DNA from: an uncultured Draconibacterium sp.
Lineage (GTDB): Bacteria > Bacteroidota > Bacteroidia > Bacteroidales > Prolixibacteraceae
DNA: 64,000 nt
Assembly (NCBI RefSeq): GCF_963676735.1
Contig: NZ_OY781464.1
Location: 4,745,001 to 4,809,000, forward strand
Direction of reading: 5' to 3'
Numbering within the stretch: the first letter of the stretch is position 1; each line of letters starts with the position of its first letter. The notes below the pieces were generated by a model. It had not been told where the DNA came from. It did not search any database and was given only the letters and a program-made list of their open reading frames with translations. Of this stretch, positions 1 to 9,147 are shown piece by piece. The translations under genes and the position numbers were made by a program.

Positions 1-2
1 TT

Positions 3-1106
3 CCAGAAACCGACCCGGTATATGTGGATCTCAAATTTTTTGAAGAAAACTTTAACGGCCTAATGCCCCTGGAAATTATGGTGGATACCAAAAAACCACA
101 GGGGGTGATGCAGCTAACCACATTCCGAAAAATAGAACAGCTCGAGAATCGCCTGGCCGAGTATCCCGAGTTATCGGCTTCTACCTCCTTGCTTAACCTC
201 TTGAAATTTGCCAAGCAGGCATTTTACAATGGGCACGAGCGGTACTACAGCCTGCCCAATAATCGCGAAAAGAATTTTATCCTGCAATACGCTTCAACAG
301 GCGAAGCCAATGCAAACCTACTGCATTCGTTTATGGACAGCACCCGACAAAATACCCGAATTAGCATACGGGTGAAAGATGTGGGCACGAAGCGAATGGA
401 GGAACTTTATACCCAATTTAATAATGATATTGATTCGATTTTTACTTCAGATAACTATGATGTAACGGTAACCGGGTCGAGTATTGTTTCGTTTAAGGGC
501 AATCAGTATTTGCTGAAGAACCTGTTTTCCAGTCTGGGTTTGGCTATTTTGCTAATTTCGTCGTTTATGGCCATCATGTTTTCTTCGTGGAGGATGGTTA
601 TTTTATCGCTAACGCCTAATATTATTCCGCTGATTTTTACGGCTGCGATTATGGGCTTTACCAGCATACCAATAAAGGCATCAACTATTTTGGTTTTTAG
701 TATTGCCTTTGGAATTTCGGTTGATAATACCATTCATTTTCTGGCCAAATACAGGCAAGAGTTAAACATGACCAACTGGGATATTCGTAAGTCGGTAGTG
801 CTGGCATTAAAAGAAACCGGGGTGAGTATGTTGTATACATCTGTGGTCTTGTTTTTTGGCTTTGGTATTTTTACCATTTCAAATTTTGGGGGCACACAGG
901 CCATGGGAATTCTGGTTTCGTTAACACTTTTAGTGGCAGTTACCTCTAATTTGGTGTTGCTGCCGTCGTTGTTATCGGGGCTTGAACGGATTACCACCAC
1001 CGAGGCCTTTAAAGAACCACTGTTGCATATTTACGACGAAGAAGAAGATATTGAACTGGAAGACCTGGAAATTGTTCCTGATGAAGAATTAAACCTGGGA
1101 AATTAA
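3..1106 (+). CDS. RND/MMPL-family exporter, C-terminal part (5' end outside window)
   Basis: This is the carboxy-terminal part of an RND-superfamily transporter (MMPL/COG1033 type), an inner-membrane permease driven by the proton gradient; its substrate cannot be read from the sequence. The frame is open from base 3 with no stop, so the gene starts upstream. The GTG at 24 lies inside a soluble periplasmic segment and is not a credible start. After about 170 soluble residues come closely spaced hydrophobic helices (DNA about 525-985) containing the sterol-sensing-like stretch ending GISVDNTIHF, typical of RND helices 4-6. An acidic tail rich in Glu and Asp ends the protein. The stop overlaps the next ATG by one base (TAATG), so it is translationally coupled to the polyprenyl synthase. 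That pairing raises the possibility of a lipid or isoprenoid-linked cargo, but this is inference. Confidence 0.85.
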   Translation, partial: PETDPVYVDLKFFEENFNGLMPLEIMVDTKKPQGVMQLTTFRKIEQLENRLAEYPELSASTSLLNLLKFAKQAFYNGHERYYSLPNNREKNFILQYASTGEANANLLHSFMDSTRQNTRISIRVKDVGTKRMEELYTQFNNDIDSIFTSDNYDVTVTGSSIVSFKGNQYLLKNLFSSLGLAILLISSFMAIMFSSWRMVILSLTPNIIPLIFTAAIMGFTSIPIKASTILVFSIAFGISVDNTIHFLAKYRQELNMTNWDIRKSVVLALKETGVSMLYTSVVLFFGFGIFTISNFGGTQAMGILVSLTLLVAVTSNLVLLPSLLSGLERITTTEAFKEPLLHIYDEEEDIELEDLEIVPDEELNLGN

Positions 1107-2089
1107 TGTACACAATAGAAGAACTTCAAAAAATAATTAGCGACGAAATAAAGACGCGATCAACAGAACTGTTAAAACAGCAGCCGGTAGAATTATATAA
1201 CCCCATTAGCTATTCGCTTGAAATGGGAGGAAAACGACTAAGGCCTGTGCTGGTTTTGCTGGCCTGTAATATGTTTTCCGAGGATATTCAAACAGCAATT
1301 CCTGCTGCCGTTGGAATTGAGGTTTTTCATAATTTTACACTTTTGCACGACGATATTATGGACAAGGCCGATGTGCGCAGAAACAGGCCTACCGTTCATA
1401 AAAAATTCAGCGAAAATGCAGCCATCCTGTCTGGCGATGCAATGGCATTTCAGTCGTATCGCTATTTTCTCGAAAATAAAACGGATTCTTTACCTGAAGT
1501 TTTGGAGGTGTTTAGCCAAACAGCTATCGAAGTGTGTGAGGGGCAGCAATACGACATGGATTTTGAGCAGCGACTGGATGTTAGCGAGCAGGAATACCTG
1601 GAAATGATTCGCTTAAAAACAGCTGTACTATTGGCCTGTAGCTTAAAAGTTGGAGCATTGCTGGGCGGTGCTTCAGAAAAAATTGCCAGGCAGCTATACA
1701 GTTTTGGAATTAACCTGGGCCTGGCATTTCAATTGCAAGACGACCTGTTGGATACTTTTGGCAATCAGGCGGTATTTGGAAAGCAGATTGGAGGCGACAT
1801 ACTAGCCAATAAAAAAACCTTTCTGCTGATTAATGCCCTCGATAAAGCCAATGATGTACAACGCTCGGAGTTATTGGGTTGGATTGAAAAAGATACCTTC
1901 AATCCTAAAGAAAAAATTGAAGCAGTAACTGCCTTGTACCGGCAAACAGGAATCCGGAAAATAACCGAAGATAAAGTAAATGACTTTTTTAATGCCGCGA
2001 TTCGGATTTTAGCTGAAATGGAATTGCAGGATATTGTAAAACAACCACTTCGGAATCTTGCTGCTCAAATGCTTAAACGCAGGCAGTAA
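1106..2089 (+). CDS. Polyprenyl diphosphate synthase (trans-isoprenyl type)
   Basis: The product condenses isopentenyl diphosphate onto an allylic primer to make a long-chain all-trans polyprenyl diphosphate, probably the menaquinone side chain or a similar lipid. It has 327 residues, the normal length for the family. The first aspartate-rich motif DDIMD is at residues 82-86 and the second, DDLLD, at 212-216. The GGKRLRP substrate-binding motif is at 41-47. All catalytic Mg-binding aspartates are present. Product chain length cannot be assigned from the sequence, so no ispA/ispB symbol is given. The ATG overlaps the stop of the upstream exporter by one base. About 135 bases separate it from atpD, which has its own promoter. 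Confidence 0.93.
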   Translation: MYTIEELQKIISDEIKTRSTELLKQQPVELYNPISYSLEMGGKRLRPVLVLLACNMFSEDIQTAIPAAVGIEVFHNFTLLHDDIMDKADVRRNRPTVHKKFSENAAILSGDAMAFQSYRYFLENKTDSLPEVLEVFSQTAIEVCEGQQYDMDFEQRLDVSEQEYLEMIRLKTAVLLACSLKVGALLGGASEKIARQLYSFGINLGLAFQLQDDLLDTFGNQAVFGKQIGGDILANKKTFLLINALDKANDVQRSELLGWIEKDTFNPKEKIEAVTALYRQTGIRKITEDKVNDFFNAAIRILAEMELQDIVKQPLRNLAAQMLKRRQ

Positions 2090-2135
2090 TAAATTTTCAG
2101 GAAATTAAATATCTTTCAAAAAGCCTAAAGCAAAC

Positions 2136-2165
2136 TTGCGCAAAAACAAAACAATGCTAAATTTG
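2136..2165 (+). promoter_or_regulatory. Bacteroidota-type promoter for atpDC
   Basis: TTG at 2136-2138, a 19-base spacer and TAAATTTG at 2158-2165 fit the Bacteroides consensus TTTG-N19/21-TAnnTTTG closely. The predicted start of transcription, near 2171, gives a leader of roughly 50 bases before the atpD ATG. It is the best match to both boxes in this window. Confidence 0.7.
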
Positions 2166-2224
2166 TTGAGTGTATAAATTTTAAACGACAGTCGGTATCA
2201 ACCAGACTTAAATCTAAATCCAAT

Positions 2225-3730
2225 ATGGCTCAAAACATAGGTAAAATATTACAGGTCATCGGACCTGTAGTTGATGTTAGTTTTGATAGTGAAGGAACTG
2301 AACTTCCCGCAATTTATGATGCACTGGAAATTGACCGCGAAGGCAAAGACAGTTTGATTATTGAGTGCCAGCAGCACATCGGAGAAAATACCGTGCGTTG
2401 TGTAGCCATGGACTCTACCGACGGGCTTCAGCGGGGTTCAGCAGTAAAATCGTTGGGAAGCCCCATAACCATGCCAAAAGGAGAGGTGGCTCTTGGTCGT
2501 TTGCTTAATGTGGTAGGCGACTCGGTGGATGGCCTCGAGCAATTGCCAAAAGAAGGATTAAGCATACACAACGAACCTCCAAAATACGAGGAACTTACTA
2601 CCGAAACAGAAGTTTTATACACAGGGATTAAAGTTATCGACTTGATAGAGCCTTATGCAAAAGGGGGTAAAATTGGTTTGTTTGGTGGTGCCGGTGTAGG
2701 TAAAACGGTTTTAATTCAGGAATTGATTAACAATATTGCCCTGGCACACTCGGGGCTGTCGGTTTTCGCCGGTGTTGGTGAACGAACCCGCGAAGGAAAC
2801 GACCTGCTGCGCGAGATGATTGAAGCCAATATTGTTGATTATGGCGAAGAATTTAAAAAATCGATGGAGGAAGGCAGTTGGGACCTTTCGAAAGTTGATC
2901 AGGAGAAATTGAAAAAATCGAAACTGGCCATGGTTTTCGGGCAGATGAATGAGCCACCGGGTGCCCGCGCCCGTGTTGCCTTATCGGGGCTTACTATTGC
3001 TGAAAGCTTGCGCGATGGCGATGGAACCGCTGGAGGAGGACGCGATATCCTGTTTTTTGTCGACAACATTTTCCGGTTTACACAAGCCGGTTCCGAGGTT
3101 TCTGCACTGCTCGGACGTATGCCATCGGCAGTAGGTTACCAGCCAACACTGGCTACTGAAATGGGTATTATGCAGGAACGTATTACCTCAACCAAAAACG
3201 GTTCAATTACCTCGGTGCAGGCAGTGTATGTGCCGGCCGACGACTTAACCGACCCGGCTCCGGCAACTACTTTTGCCCACCTTGACGCTACCACCGTATT
3301 AAGCCGGAAAATTGCAGAGTTAGGTATTTATCCTGCTGTTGATCCATTAGACTCAACATCGCGGATTCTGACTCCCGATATTGTGGGCGAAGAACACTAC
3401 AGTTGCGCGCAGGACGTGATTATGCTCCTGCAGCGTTACACCGAGTTACAGGATATTATTGCCATTCTGGGTATGGATGAACTTTCGGAAGAGGATAAAC
3501 TGGTTGTGCACCGTGCACGTCGTGTGCAGCGTTTCCTTTCGCAGCCGTTCTTTGTTGCATCGGCATTTACCGGTCTCGAGGGTAAACTGGTTTCCATCGA
3601 AGATACCATTAAAGGCTTCCGCATGATTATGAATGGCGATGTGGATCGATACCCCGAGGCCGCATTTAACCTTGTTGGAACCATTGAGGAGGCCATTGAG
3701 AAAGGCGAAAAAATGTTAGCCGATAACTAA
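2225..3730 (+). CDS. atpD: F1Fo ATP synthase subunit beta
   Basis: This is the catalytic beta subunit of the F1 sector on the cytoplasmic face of the inner membrane, which makes ATP from ADP and phosphate. The 501-residue product has the Walker A P-loop GGAGVGKT at residues 154-161, the GERTREGNDL block, the Walker B-like region ending FFVDNIFRF, and the family signature near PAVDPLDSTSR. An insertion around 218-237 (EEGSWDLSKVDQEKLKKSK) lies between the adenine-proximal strands; similar acidic/lysine insertions are known in Bacteroidota beta subunits. The ATG follows a leader with a strong TAnnTTTG promoter. Only atpC follows; the remaining ATP synthase genes are not in this window. Confidence 0.98.
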   Translation: MAQNIGKILQVIGPVVDVSFDSEGTELPAIYDALEIDREGKDSLIIECQQHIGENTVRCVAMDSTDGLQRGSAVKSLGSPITMPKGEVALGRLLNVVGDSVDGLEQLPKEGLSIHNEPPKYEELTTETEVLYTGIKVIDLIEPYAKGGKIGLFGGAGVGKTVLIQELINNIALAHSGLSVFAGVGERTREGNDLLREMIEANIVDYGEEFKKSMEEGSWDLSKVDQEKLKKSKLAMVFGQMNEPPGARARVALSGLTIAESLRDGDGTAGGGRDILFFVDNIFRFTQAGSEVSALLGRMPSAVGYQPTLATEMGIMQERITSTKNGSITSVQAVYVPADDLTDPAPATTFAHLDATTVLSRKIAELGIYPAVDPLDSTSRILTPDIVGEEHYSCAQDVIMLLQRYTELQDIIAILGMDELSEEDKLVVHRARRVQRFLSQPFFVASAFTGLEGKLVSIEDTIKGFRMIMNGDVDRYPEAAFNLVGTIEEAIEKGEKMLADN

Positions 3731-3746
3731 TTCAGAAAGTAAAGTT

Positions 3747-3989
3747 ATGCACCTGGAGATTATTACACCGGATAAAAAAATATTTGAGGGAGAAGTAACA
3801 CTTATTCAGCTGCCCGGCTCTAAAGGTGGTTTTGAAATTCTGAAGAACCACGCACCCATTATTTCAACCCTCGATAAAGGTATTTTAAAAATACAGGAGG
3901 AAAACGGGAACGAACAAGAGTTTGAAGTTGACGGCGGAGTAGTTGAAAATAAAGCAAATAAAATTATTGTGCTGGTTGAATCGGCATAA
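3747..3989 (+). CDS. atpC: F1Fo ATP synthase subunit epsilon, short form
   Basis: This is the epsilon subunit of the F1 central stalk, which couples gamma rotation to the c-ring. At 80 residues it has only the amino-terminal beta-sandwich (LEIITPDKKIFEGEV start, GGFEILKNHAPIIS middle). The C-terminal two-helix hairpin, which in many bacteria inhibits ATP hydrolysis, is absent. Such short forms are usual in Bacteroidota, so this is probably not a truncation. The stop is followed directly by an intrinsic terminator. The gene starts 16 bases after atpD and is clearly co-transcribed with it. Confidence 0.95.
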   Translation: MHLEIITPDKKIFEGEVTLIQLPGSKGGFEILKNHAPIISTLDKGILKIQEENGNEQEFEVDGGVVENKANKIIVLVESA

Positions 3990-4010
3990 TAACAAGAAAA
4001 TAAAACAATG

Positions 4011-4046
4011 TCCCCGTGGATGATTCTGCGGGGATTTTTGTTTTTT
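4011..4046 (+). terminator. Intrinsic terminator after atpDC
   Basis: A perfect 6-base stem TCCCCG (4011-4016) pairs with CGGGGA (4029-4034) across a 12-base loop, followed by TTTTTGTTTTTT. It lies 22 bases past the atpC stop and closes the atpDC unit. Confidence 0.85.
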
Positions 4047-4091
4047 AGCGGTAGTTCACCAAAAAATGAATATCTTCGGCATTGCTGAAAA

Positions 4092-5075
4092 ATGAAAGTC
4101 AAATTTCTGGTAATACGGTTTAGTTCCATCGGCGATATTGTGCTTACCACGCCGGTTGTTAGAGGTTTAAAACAACAGGTTGAAAACGCCGAGGTGCATT
4201 TTGCCACAAAAAGCAAATATGCTTGTTTGGTCCAGACCAATCCGTATATCGATAAAGTTCATTTTCTGGAGGAAAACATTGGGGTTTTAATTCACGAGTT
4301 GGCGAAAGAAAATTTCGACTATATTATTGATTTGCATAACAACTTCCGAAGCAATAAAATCAAACGCCGTTTAAAAACACAAACTTTTGCCGTAAATAAA
4401 CTCAACTGGGAAAAATTTCTAATGGTACAGTTTAAGGTAAATCGTTTACCCAGGCTGCATATTGTTGATCGTTACCTTGAAACTGTATCGGTGTTTGATG
4501 TTGAGGATGACCGCCAGGGACTGGATTACTTTTTGGATGAAAAAACTGTTTTTAAAACCGAAGATTTACCTGCAACCTTTCAGCAGGGCTACGTGGCATT
4601 TGTAATTGCCGGAACTTATTCTACCAAAAAGCTCCCACCGTCGCAGGTTTCTCAAATTTGTCAGAATATCTCTTATCCGGTAATTCTTTTGGGGGGTAAA
4701 AACGAATACGACGAGGGCGAAGAAGTTTTATCGCTTTCCAAAGGTAATGTGTTAAATTATGCCGGAAAAATATCGCTGAATCAATCGGCCTCACTTGTTC
4801 GCGATGCCAAACTGGTGTTAACCAACGATACCGGCTTAATGCATATTGCCGCTGCATTTAAAAAGAAAATTCTTTCCTTTTGGGGAAATACGATTCCCGA
4901 ATTTGGAATGGTGCCGTACCGGCCGGGTGAGGCATCTGAAATTGTGCAGGTGAGCGATATGAAATGCCGCCCTTGCTCCAAACTTGGCCATAAAAAATGT
5001 CCGAAAAAGCATTTTAAATGTATGAAGGATATTGATGTGAACAAGGCAATTGAATGGATCAACCGAAATTATTAG
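4092..5075 (+). CDS. Glycosyltransferase family 9 (heptosyltransferase-like)
   Basis: This is a GT9-family enzyme like the ADP-heptose:LPS heptosyltransferases that build the lipopolysaccharide inner core at the cytoplasmic face of the inner membrane. The 327-residue product has the two Rossmann-like halves of GT-B folds. The N-terminal motif FSSIGDIVLTTPVVRGL is diagnostic, and the C-terminal nucleotide-sugar motif LTNDTGLMHIAAAF is followed by FWGNT. A cysteine/lysine-rich C-terminus (CRPCSKLGHKKCPKKHFKC) is common in Bacteroidota members and could bind a metal. The gene is preceded by the atpC terminator, and a weak TATCTTCG box at 4071-4078 could be its promoter. The donor and acceptor sugars are not determined by sequence. 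Confidence 0.9.
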   Translation: MKVKFLVIRFSSIGDIVLTTPVVRGLKQQVENAEVHFATKSKYACLVQTNPYIDKVHFLEENIGVLIHELAKENFDYIIDLHNNFRSNKIKRRLKTQTFAVNKLNWEKFLMVQFKVNRLPRLHIVDRYLETVSVFDVEDDRQGLDYFLDEKTVFKTEDLPATFQQGYVAFVIAGTYSTKKLPPSQVSQICQNISYPVILLGGKNEYDEGEEVLSLSKGNVLNYAGKISLNQSASLVRDAKLVLTNDTGLMHIAAAFKKKILSFWGNTIPEFGMVPYRPGEASEIVQVSDMKCRPCSKLGHKKCPKKHFKCMKDIDVNKAIEWINRNY

Positions 5076-5160
5076 AAAGTATTTCGGCTGCTTGTAAGTG
5101 GATGTAAATGCCGCCGGAATTGCCGATAGAAATGTGCGAATATTATCAAAATTCCATAAA

Positions 5161-6762
5161 ATGAAACGTCGTTCTTTTTTTAAAACAACTGCACTCGGCA
5201 GCTCGGTAATAGCTGTTAGCGGATTGTCAGCCTGTCAAACCAGTGACATTCCACAAGAGGAAATTAACCTGACTGACTTTGATCTGAATGAAACATCGGT
5301 TTTGGAGTTGCAGCAAAAAATGGAAGCCGGAGAACTCTCGGCTGAAACGATTTGTAAAAAATACCTCGACCGCATTAAGCTGGTTGATTCGCATTTAAAA
5401 GCTGTAATTGAATTGAACCCGGATGCCCTTGATATTGCAAAAAAGCTGGATGAGGAACGGAAAAGTGGTAAAATACGTGGTCCTTTGCACGGCATTCCTG
5501 TAATGATTAAAGATAATATCGACACCGGCGATAAAATGCAAACTACAGCCGGGTCGCTGGCACTGGAAGGAAATGTGGCAGAAAAGGATGCATTTATTAT
5601 TAAAAAACTACGCGATGCCGGAGCTGTTTTACTCGGAAAAACCAATCTGAGCGAATGGGCCAATTTCCGCTCAACCAATTCGTCGAGCGGGTGGAGCGGA
5701 CGAGGCGGTCAGGTACGCAACCCGTATTGCCTCGATAGAAGCCCCTGTGGATCAAGCTCGGGAACCGGAGCAGCCGTTGCTGCCAACCTCTGCACCATTG
5801 GCATTGGCACCGAAACCAATGGCTCCATTGTTTGTCCTTCAGGAATTAACGGAGTTGTTGGCATAAAACCAACATTGGGCATGTGGAGCCGACAAGGAAT
5901 TATACCCATTGCGCACAGCCAGGATACTGCCGGGCCAATGGCTCGCAATGTTTCTGATGCCGCGCTTTTATTGGGCGCTTTGGCCGAATTCGATTCAAAC
6001 GATGCAGAAACTCATCTCGTACAAGGAAAGATTTACAAGGATTACACTCCCTTTCTTGTGGCCGATGGCTTAAACGGCAAACGCATAGGCATTGCTTCGC
6101 AATTAATTCCTTCGCACCCGTCAGTAAAAAGTTTGTTTATCGCTGCAGTGCAAACCATGCAAAAAAACGGAATGGAGCTGGTAGAAGATCTCGAATTTCA
6201 ACATAACCGTAGCTGGGGGCAACCGTCGTACGAAGTGTTGCTATACGAATTTAAGGCCGATTTAAACAATTACTTGCAACAGCATACTTCTGCACCAAAA
6301 AAATCGCTCGAAGAACTGATTGAGTTTAATAAAACCAATGCCGGCAGGGAAATGCCGTGGTTTGGACAAGAGATTTTTGAAGCGGCACAGGCCAAAGGCG
6401 ATTTAAGTAGTGCGGACTACCAAAAAGCCCTGGAAGAGTCGAAACGTTTTGCCGGAAGTGAAGGCATTGATGCCCTGATGGATGAACACCAGCTGGATGC
6501 CCTGATTGCGCCAACCAACGGCCCAAGCTGGGTTATCGACTGGGTAAACGGAGACAGTTTTACCGGTGGAAGCTCGTCGCCGGCAGCCATTTCTGGTTAC
6601 CCGAATATTACCGTTCCTATGGGTTTTGTTGAAGGTTTACCCATTGGCATCTCGTTTTTTGGAAGGGCCTGGAGCGAACCGGTTTTGCTCGAAATTGCTT
6701 ATGCCTTCGAACAACTGACAAAACACCGCAAAGCGCCCGATTTTAAAAAGTCGTTTTTGTAG
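5161..6762 (+). CDS. Exported amidase (amidase-signature family), lipoprotein-like
   Basis: This amidase-signature hydrolase cleaves an amide bond with a Ser-cisSer-Lys triad; the substrate is unknown. The start is taken at ATG 5161 because it gives a coherent export signal: KRRSFFK at residues 2-8 matches a twin-arginine motif and LSAC at 22-25 is a lipobox, so the mature protein is probably a Tat-exported lipoprotein. An upstream in-frame GTG at 5098 would bury this signal. The catalytic lysine is K117 in VMIKDNID, the GSSSGTG loop is at 197-203, and the nucleophile serine lies in GTETNGSIVCPSG. The length of 533 residues is usual for the family. A second Asp/Glu-tRNA amidotransferase role is unlikely because of the signal and the lack of gatB/gatC neighbours. 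Confidence 0.9.
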   Translation: MKRRSFFKTTALGSSVIAVSGLSACQTSDIPQEEINLTDFDLNETSVLELQQKMEAGELSAETICKKYLDRIKLVDSHLKAVIELNPDALDIAKKLDEERKSGKIRGPLHGIPVMIKDNIDTGDKMQTTAGSLALEGNVAEKDAFIIKKLRDAGAVLLGKTNLSEWANFRSTNSSSGWSGRGGQVRNPYCLDRSPCGSSSGTGAAVAANLCTIGIGTETNGSIVCPSGINGVVGIKPTLGMWSRQGIIPIAHSQDTAGPMARNVSDAALLLGALAEFDSNDAETHLVQGKIYKDYTPFLVADGLNGKRIGIASQLIPSHPSVKSLFIAAVQTMQKNGMELVEDLEFQHNRSWGQPSYEVLLYEFKADLNNYLQQHTSAPKKSLEELIEFNKTNAGREMPWFGQEIFEAAQAKGDLSSADYQKALEESKRFAGSEGIDALMDEHQLDALIAPTNGPSWVIDWVNGDSFTGGSSSPAAISGYPNITVPMGFVEGLPIGISFFGRAWSEPVLLEIAYAFEQLTKHRKAPDFKKSFL

Positions 6763-6832
6763 AAAAATATGCCGCTTTTGTGTTCAACTTAAGCTCCAGC
6801 TTCTTGTTTTTCTTGTAGTTAAACGTAAACAA

Positions 6833-9088
6833 ATGAACAAGAACGAGAGCTTCAGAGACTACAGTTTGGTAGGAAAAGAAACCCCCATTGCCATAAAAAA
6901 CGGATTGGCTGATGCCAAATGGTATCAATCACCGGTACCGAAGGCAAAAATGAAAGAATTGTTGGTGCGTAAAAACGGACCGGCGCTTCGCGATACTTTT
7001 CTGTGGTTTGCACTCATCATCGGCTCGGGTATTCTGGTGTACTTGTGGTGGGGCAGTTGGTTGGTCATTTTTCCCTATGTTGTTTACAGTGTTTTATATG
7101 CTTCAACCTCCGATTCAAGGTGGCACGAATCCAGCCACGGCACTGCTTTTAAAAGCGATTGGATGAATACGGTTTTGTACGAAATTTCGTCGTTTATGGT
7201 GTTCCGGCAATCGAATGTATGGCGTTGGAGCCATGCACGTCATCACAGCGATACCATTATTCGTGGTCGCGATCCGGAGATTGCAGTAAAACGTCCACCC
7301 AAAACCATGCAGTTTATTAAAACCTTTTTGGGAGTAGGTGCGGCAATCCCCGAATTTAAGCGCATGCTGTTTCATGCCTCGGGGCGTATTGATCCGGAAG
7401 TGGCCAGCTATGTGCCCGAGTCGGAACACAAGGCGGTAATTCGCGTTTCACGTGTTTACCTCTTTATTTTTGCTGTTGTAATACTTCTGAGCTTGATAAC
7501 ACAAAGTATTTTGCCACTAATGTACGTGGGCTTGCCAACGTTTTTTGGGACCTGGCTGATGCCGGTTTACGGATTAACCCAACACGCCGGTTTGCAGGAA
7601 AACGTATTGGATCACCGGTTAAATTGCCGTACCGTATACATGAATCGCATCCATCGTTTTTTGTATTGGAACATGAACTATCATGTAGAACACCACATGT
7701 TTCCGCTGGTGCCTTACCATGCTTTACCCGAGTTGCATAAAACAATAAAAGATGATTGCCCACCGCCGTATAAAAGCATTTATGATGCTTTTAAAGAAAT
7801 TATTCCGGCTGTTCGCAAGCAAATGAAAGACACCGGTTATTATGTTGAGCGCATACTGCCTGAAGGGGCAGGAACACTGGAAAGCACAGCTAAAGTGGCT
7901 GAAAAGACAATTAAAGCCCGTTTAGAAAATGGCAAAGTTTTGGTATGCAAAAGCGGGGAGTTACAAAAAGGTGAAACGTTGCGCTTTGATTACAACCAAC
8001 ATACTTTTGCTTTGTACCGCACCAATTTCGATAACTTTTATGCTACCGAAGGTATTTGCTCGCATGGCAATGCCCACCTTGCCGAGGGGATGGTAATTGG
8101 TGAGCAAATTGAATGTGCAAAACACAACGGACGCTTTAACCTCAGCGACGGGTCGCCGGGAAGAATGCCGGTTTGCGAGGGTATAAAAACCTTTAAAGTT
8201 GAGCAGGTAAACGGTTTCCTGGCGCTGGATAATGAAGAAATTGCCGGCAAGTTAGATCAAGAGCAGCTTTTGCGTTGTAAAGTAGTTCAAAATAAAAATG
8301 TTACCCCTTTCATAAAAGAGCTGGTATTGCAACCTTTTGATAAGAACTTTAGCTTTTTGCCGGGGCAATACATGCAGTTAAAGGTGCCGCCTCACCAAAC
8401 TTCTTTCTCACAGTTCCACATTCAGGAACCCCATTTGCACATCTGGCAGAATCAGCAACTTTCTGATGGCTGGAGTACAAATGAACACTATACCACGCGA
8501 AACTATTCCCTGGCCAATAAACCATCGGCTACCGAAAATTTAAAATTTAATGTGCGCCTGGCCGTATCACCAAAACCAAAGGAAATTAGTGCCGGAGCCG
8601 GTTCGTCGTATGTGTTTGCCTTGCAAGCTGGCGATGAAGTGGAACTGGCCGGAGCGTTTGGATCGTTCCTGATTAAAAACACCGAAAAAGAAATGGTGTA
8701 CATTGGTGGCGGTGCAGGAATGGCACCCATTCGATCGCACATTGCGCATTTGTTTGAAACACTTAAAACCAAACGAAAAGTAAGCTTTTGGTATGGGGCA
8801 CGAAGCGAAAGCGATTTGTTTTACACCAACTATTTTGAAGAGCTTGAAAACAGGCACTCCAATTTTTCGTTCTGTGCAGCTTTGTCCGATCCCGGAACAG
8901 CAAGCAAGTGGCAGGGAGAACGAGGGTTAATTCATGATGTGGCTTTCCGCCAGCGTTTAAAAAACCATTCGGATTTGTTGGCCGTTGAATTTTACCTTTG
9001 CGGGCCACCCCCAATGGTAGCCGCAGCAAAAAATATGCTGCTGGGCCTTGGAGTTGACAGTGCCAACATTGCTTCTGATGAATTCTAA
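6833..9088 (+). CDS. Three-part fusion: fatty-acid-desaturase-like diiron domain, Rieske [2Fe-2S] domain, flavin reductase
   Basis: This single 751-residue chain looks like a self-sufficient membrane diiron oxygenase or desaturase. Residues 1 to about 330 are a desaturase/alkane-hydroxylase-type membrane domain with hydrophobic segments around 57-90 and 187-215, and histidine boxes HESSH (98-102), HARHH (134-138) and HVEHH (284-288). Residues 360-450 are a Rieske domain with C409-x-H411 and C428-x-x-H431. Residues about 455-751 are a ferredoxin-NADP-reductase-type module resembling the NqrF reductase half: FLPGQYMQLKV, RNYSLANKP (FAD), GGGAGMAPIRS from 625 (NAD) and CGPPPMV from 723. Electrons would flow from NAD(P)H through flavin and Rieske cluster to the diiron site. 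The substrate (acyl lipid, alkane or other) is not known. The gene stands alone between the amidase and rlmN. Confidence 0.88.
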   Translation: MNKNESFRDYSLVGKETPIAIKNGLADAKWYQSPVPKAKMKELLVRKNGPALRDTFLWFALIIGSGILVYLWWGSWLVIFPYVVYSVLYASTSDSRWHESSHGTAFKSDWMNTVLYEISSFMVFRQSNVWRWSHARHHSDTIIRGRDPEIAVKRPPKTMQFIKTFLGVGAAIPEFKRMLFHASGRIDPEVASYVPESEHKAVIRVSRVYLFIFAVVILLSLITQSILPLMYVGLPTFFGTWLMPVYGLTQHAGLQENVLDHRLNCRTVYMNRIHRFLYWNMNYHVEHHMFPLVPYHALPELHKTIKDDCPPPYKSIYDAFKEIIPAVRKQMKDTGYYVERILPEGAGTLESTAKVAEKTIKARLENGKVLVCKSGELQKGETLRFDYNQHTFALYRTNFDNFYATEGICSHGNAHLAEGMVIGEQIECAKHNGRFNLSDGSPGRMPVCEGIKTFKVEQVNGFLALDNEEIAGKLDQEQLLRCKVVQNKNVTPFIKELVLQPFDKNFSFLPGQYMQLKVPPHQTSFSQFHIQEPHLHIWQNQQLSDGWSTNEHYTTRNYSLANKPSATENLKFNVRLAVSPKPKEISAGAGSSYVFALQAGDEVELAGAFGSFLIKNTEKEMVYIGGGAGMAPIRSHIAHLFETLKTKRKVSFWYGARSESDLFYTNYFEELENRHSNFSFCAALSDPGTASKWQGERGLIHDVAFRQRLKNHSDLLAVEFYLCGPPPMVAAAKNMLLGLGVDSANIASDEF

Positions 9089-9120
9089 AACCTGCTTTTT
9101 ACCGGCTGAATAAATTGAAG

Positions 9121-9128
9121 TATCTTTG
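9121..9128 (+). promoter_or_regulatory. Probable rlmN promoter -7 box
   Basis: TATCTTTG matches TAnnTTTG exactly. No good TTG box lies 19-21 bases upstream. Its position places transcription initiation near 9134, downstream of the TTG at 9115, and supports ATG 9148 as the rlmN start. Confidence 0.5.
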
Positions 9129-9147
9129 GGGCATTGAAAAAGAGACT

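Noticed and set aside
5098..5160. GTG start of the amidase giving 21 extra residues
   Set aside because: It would bury the twin-arginine and lipobox signal that begins at ATG 5161.
6791..6802. AAGCT-CC-AGCTT inverted repeat after the amidase gene as a terminator
   Set aside because: The two-base loop is too tight and the T-rich stretch is interrupted, so evidence for termination is weak.
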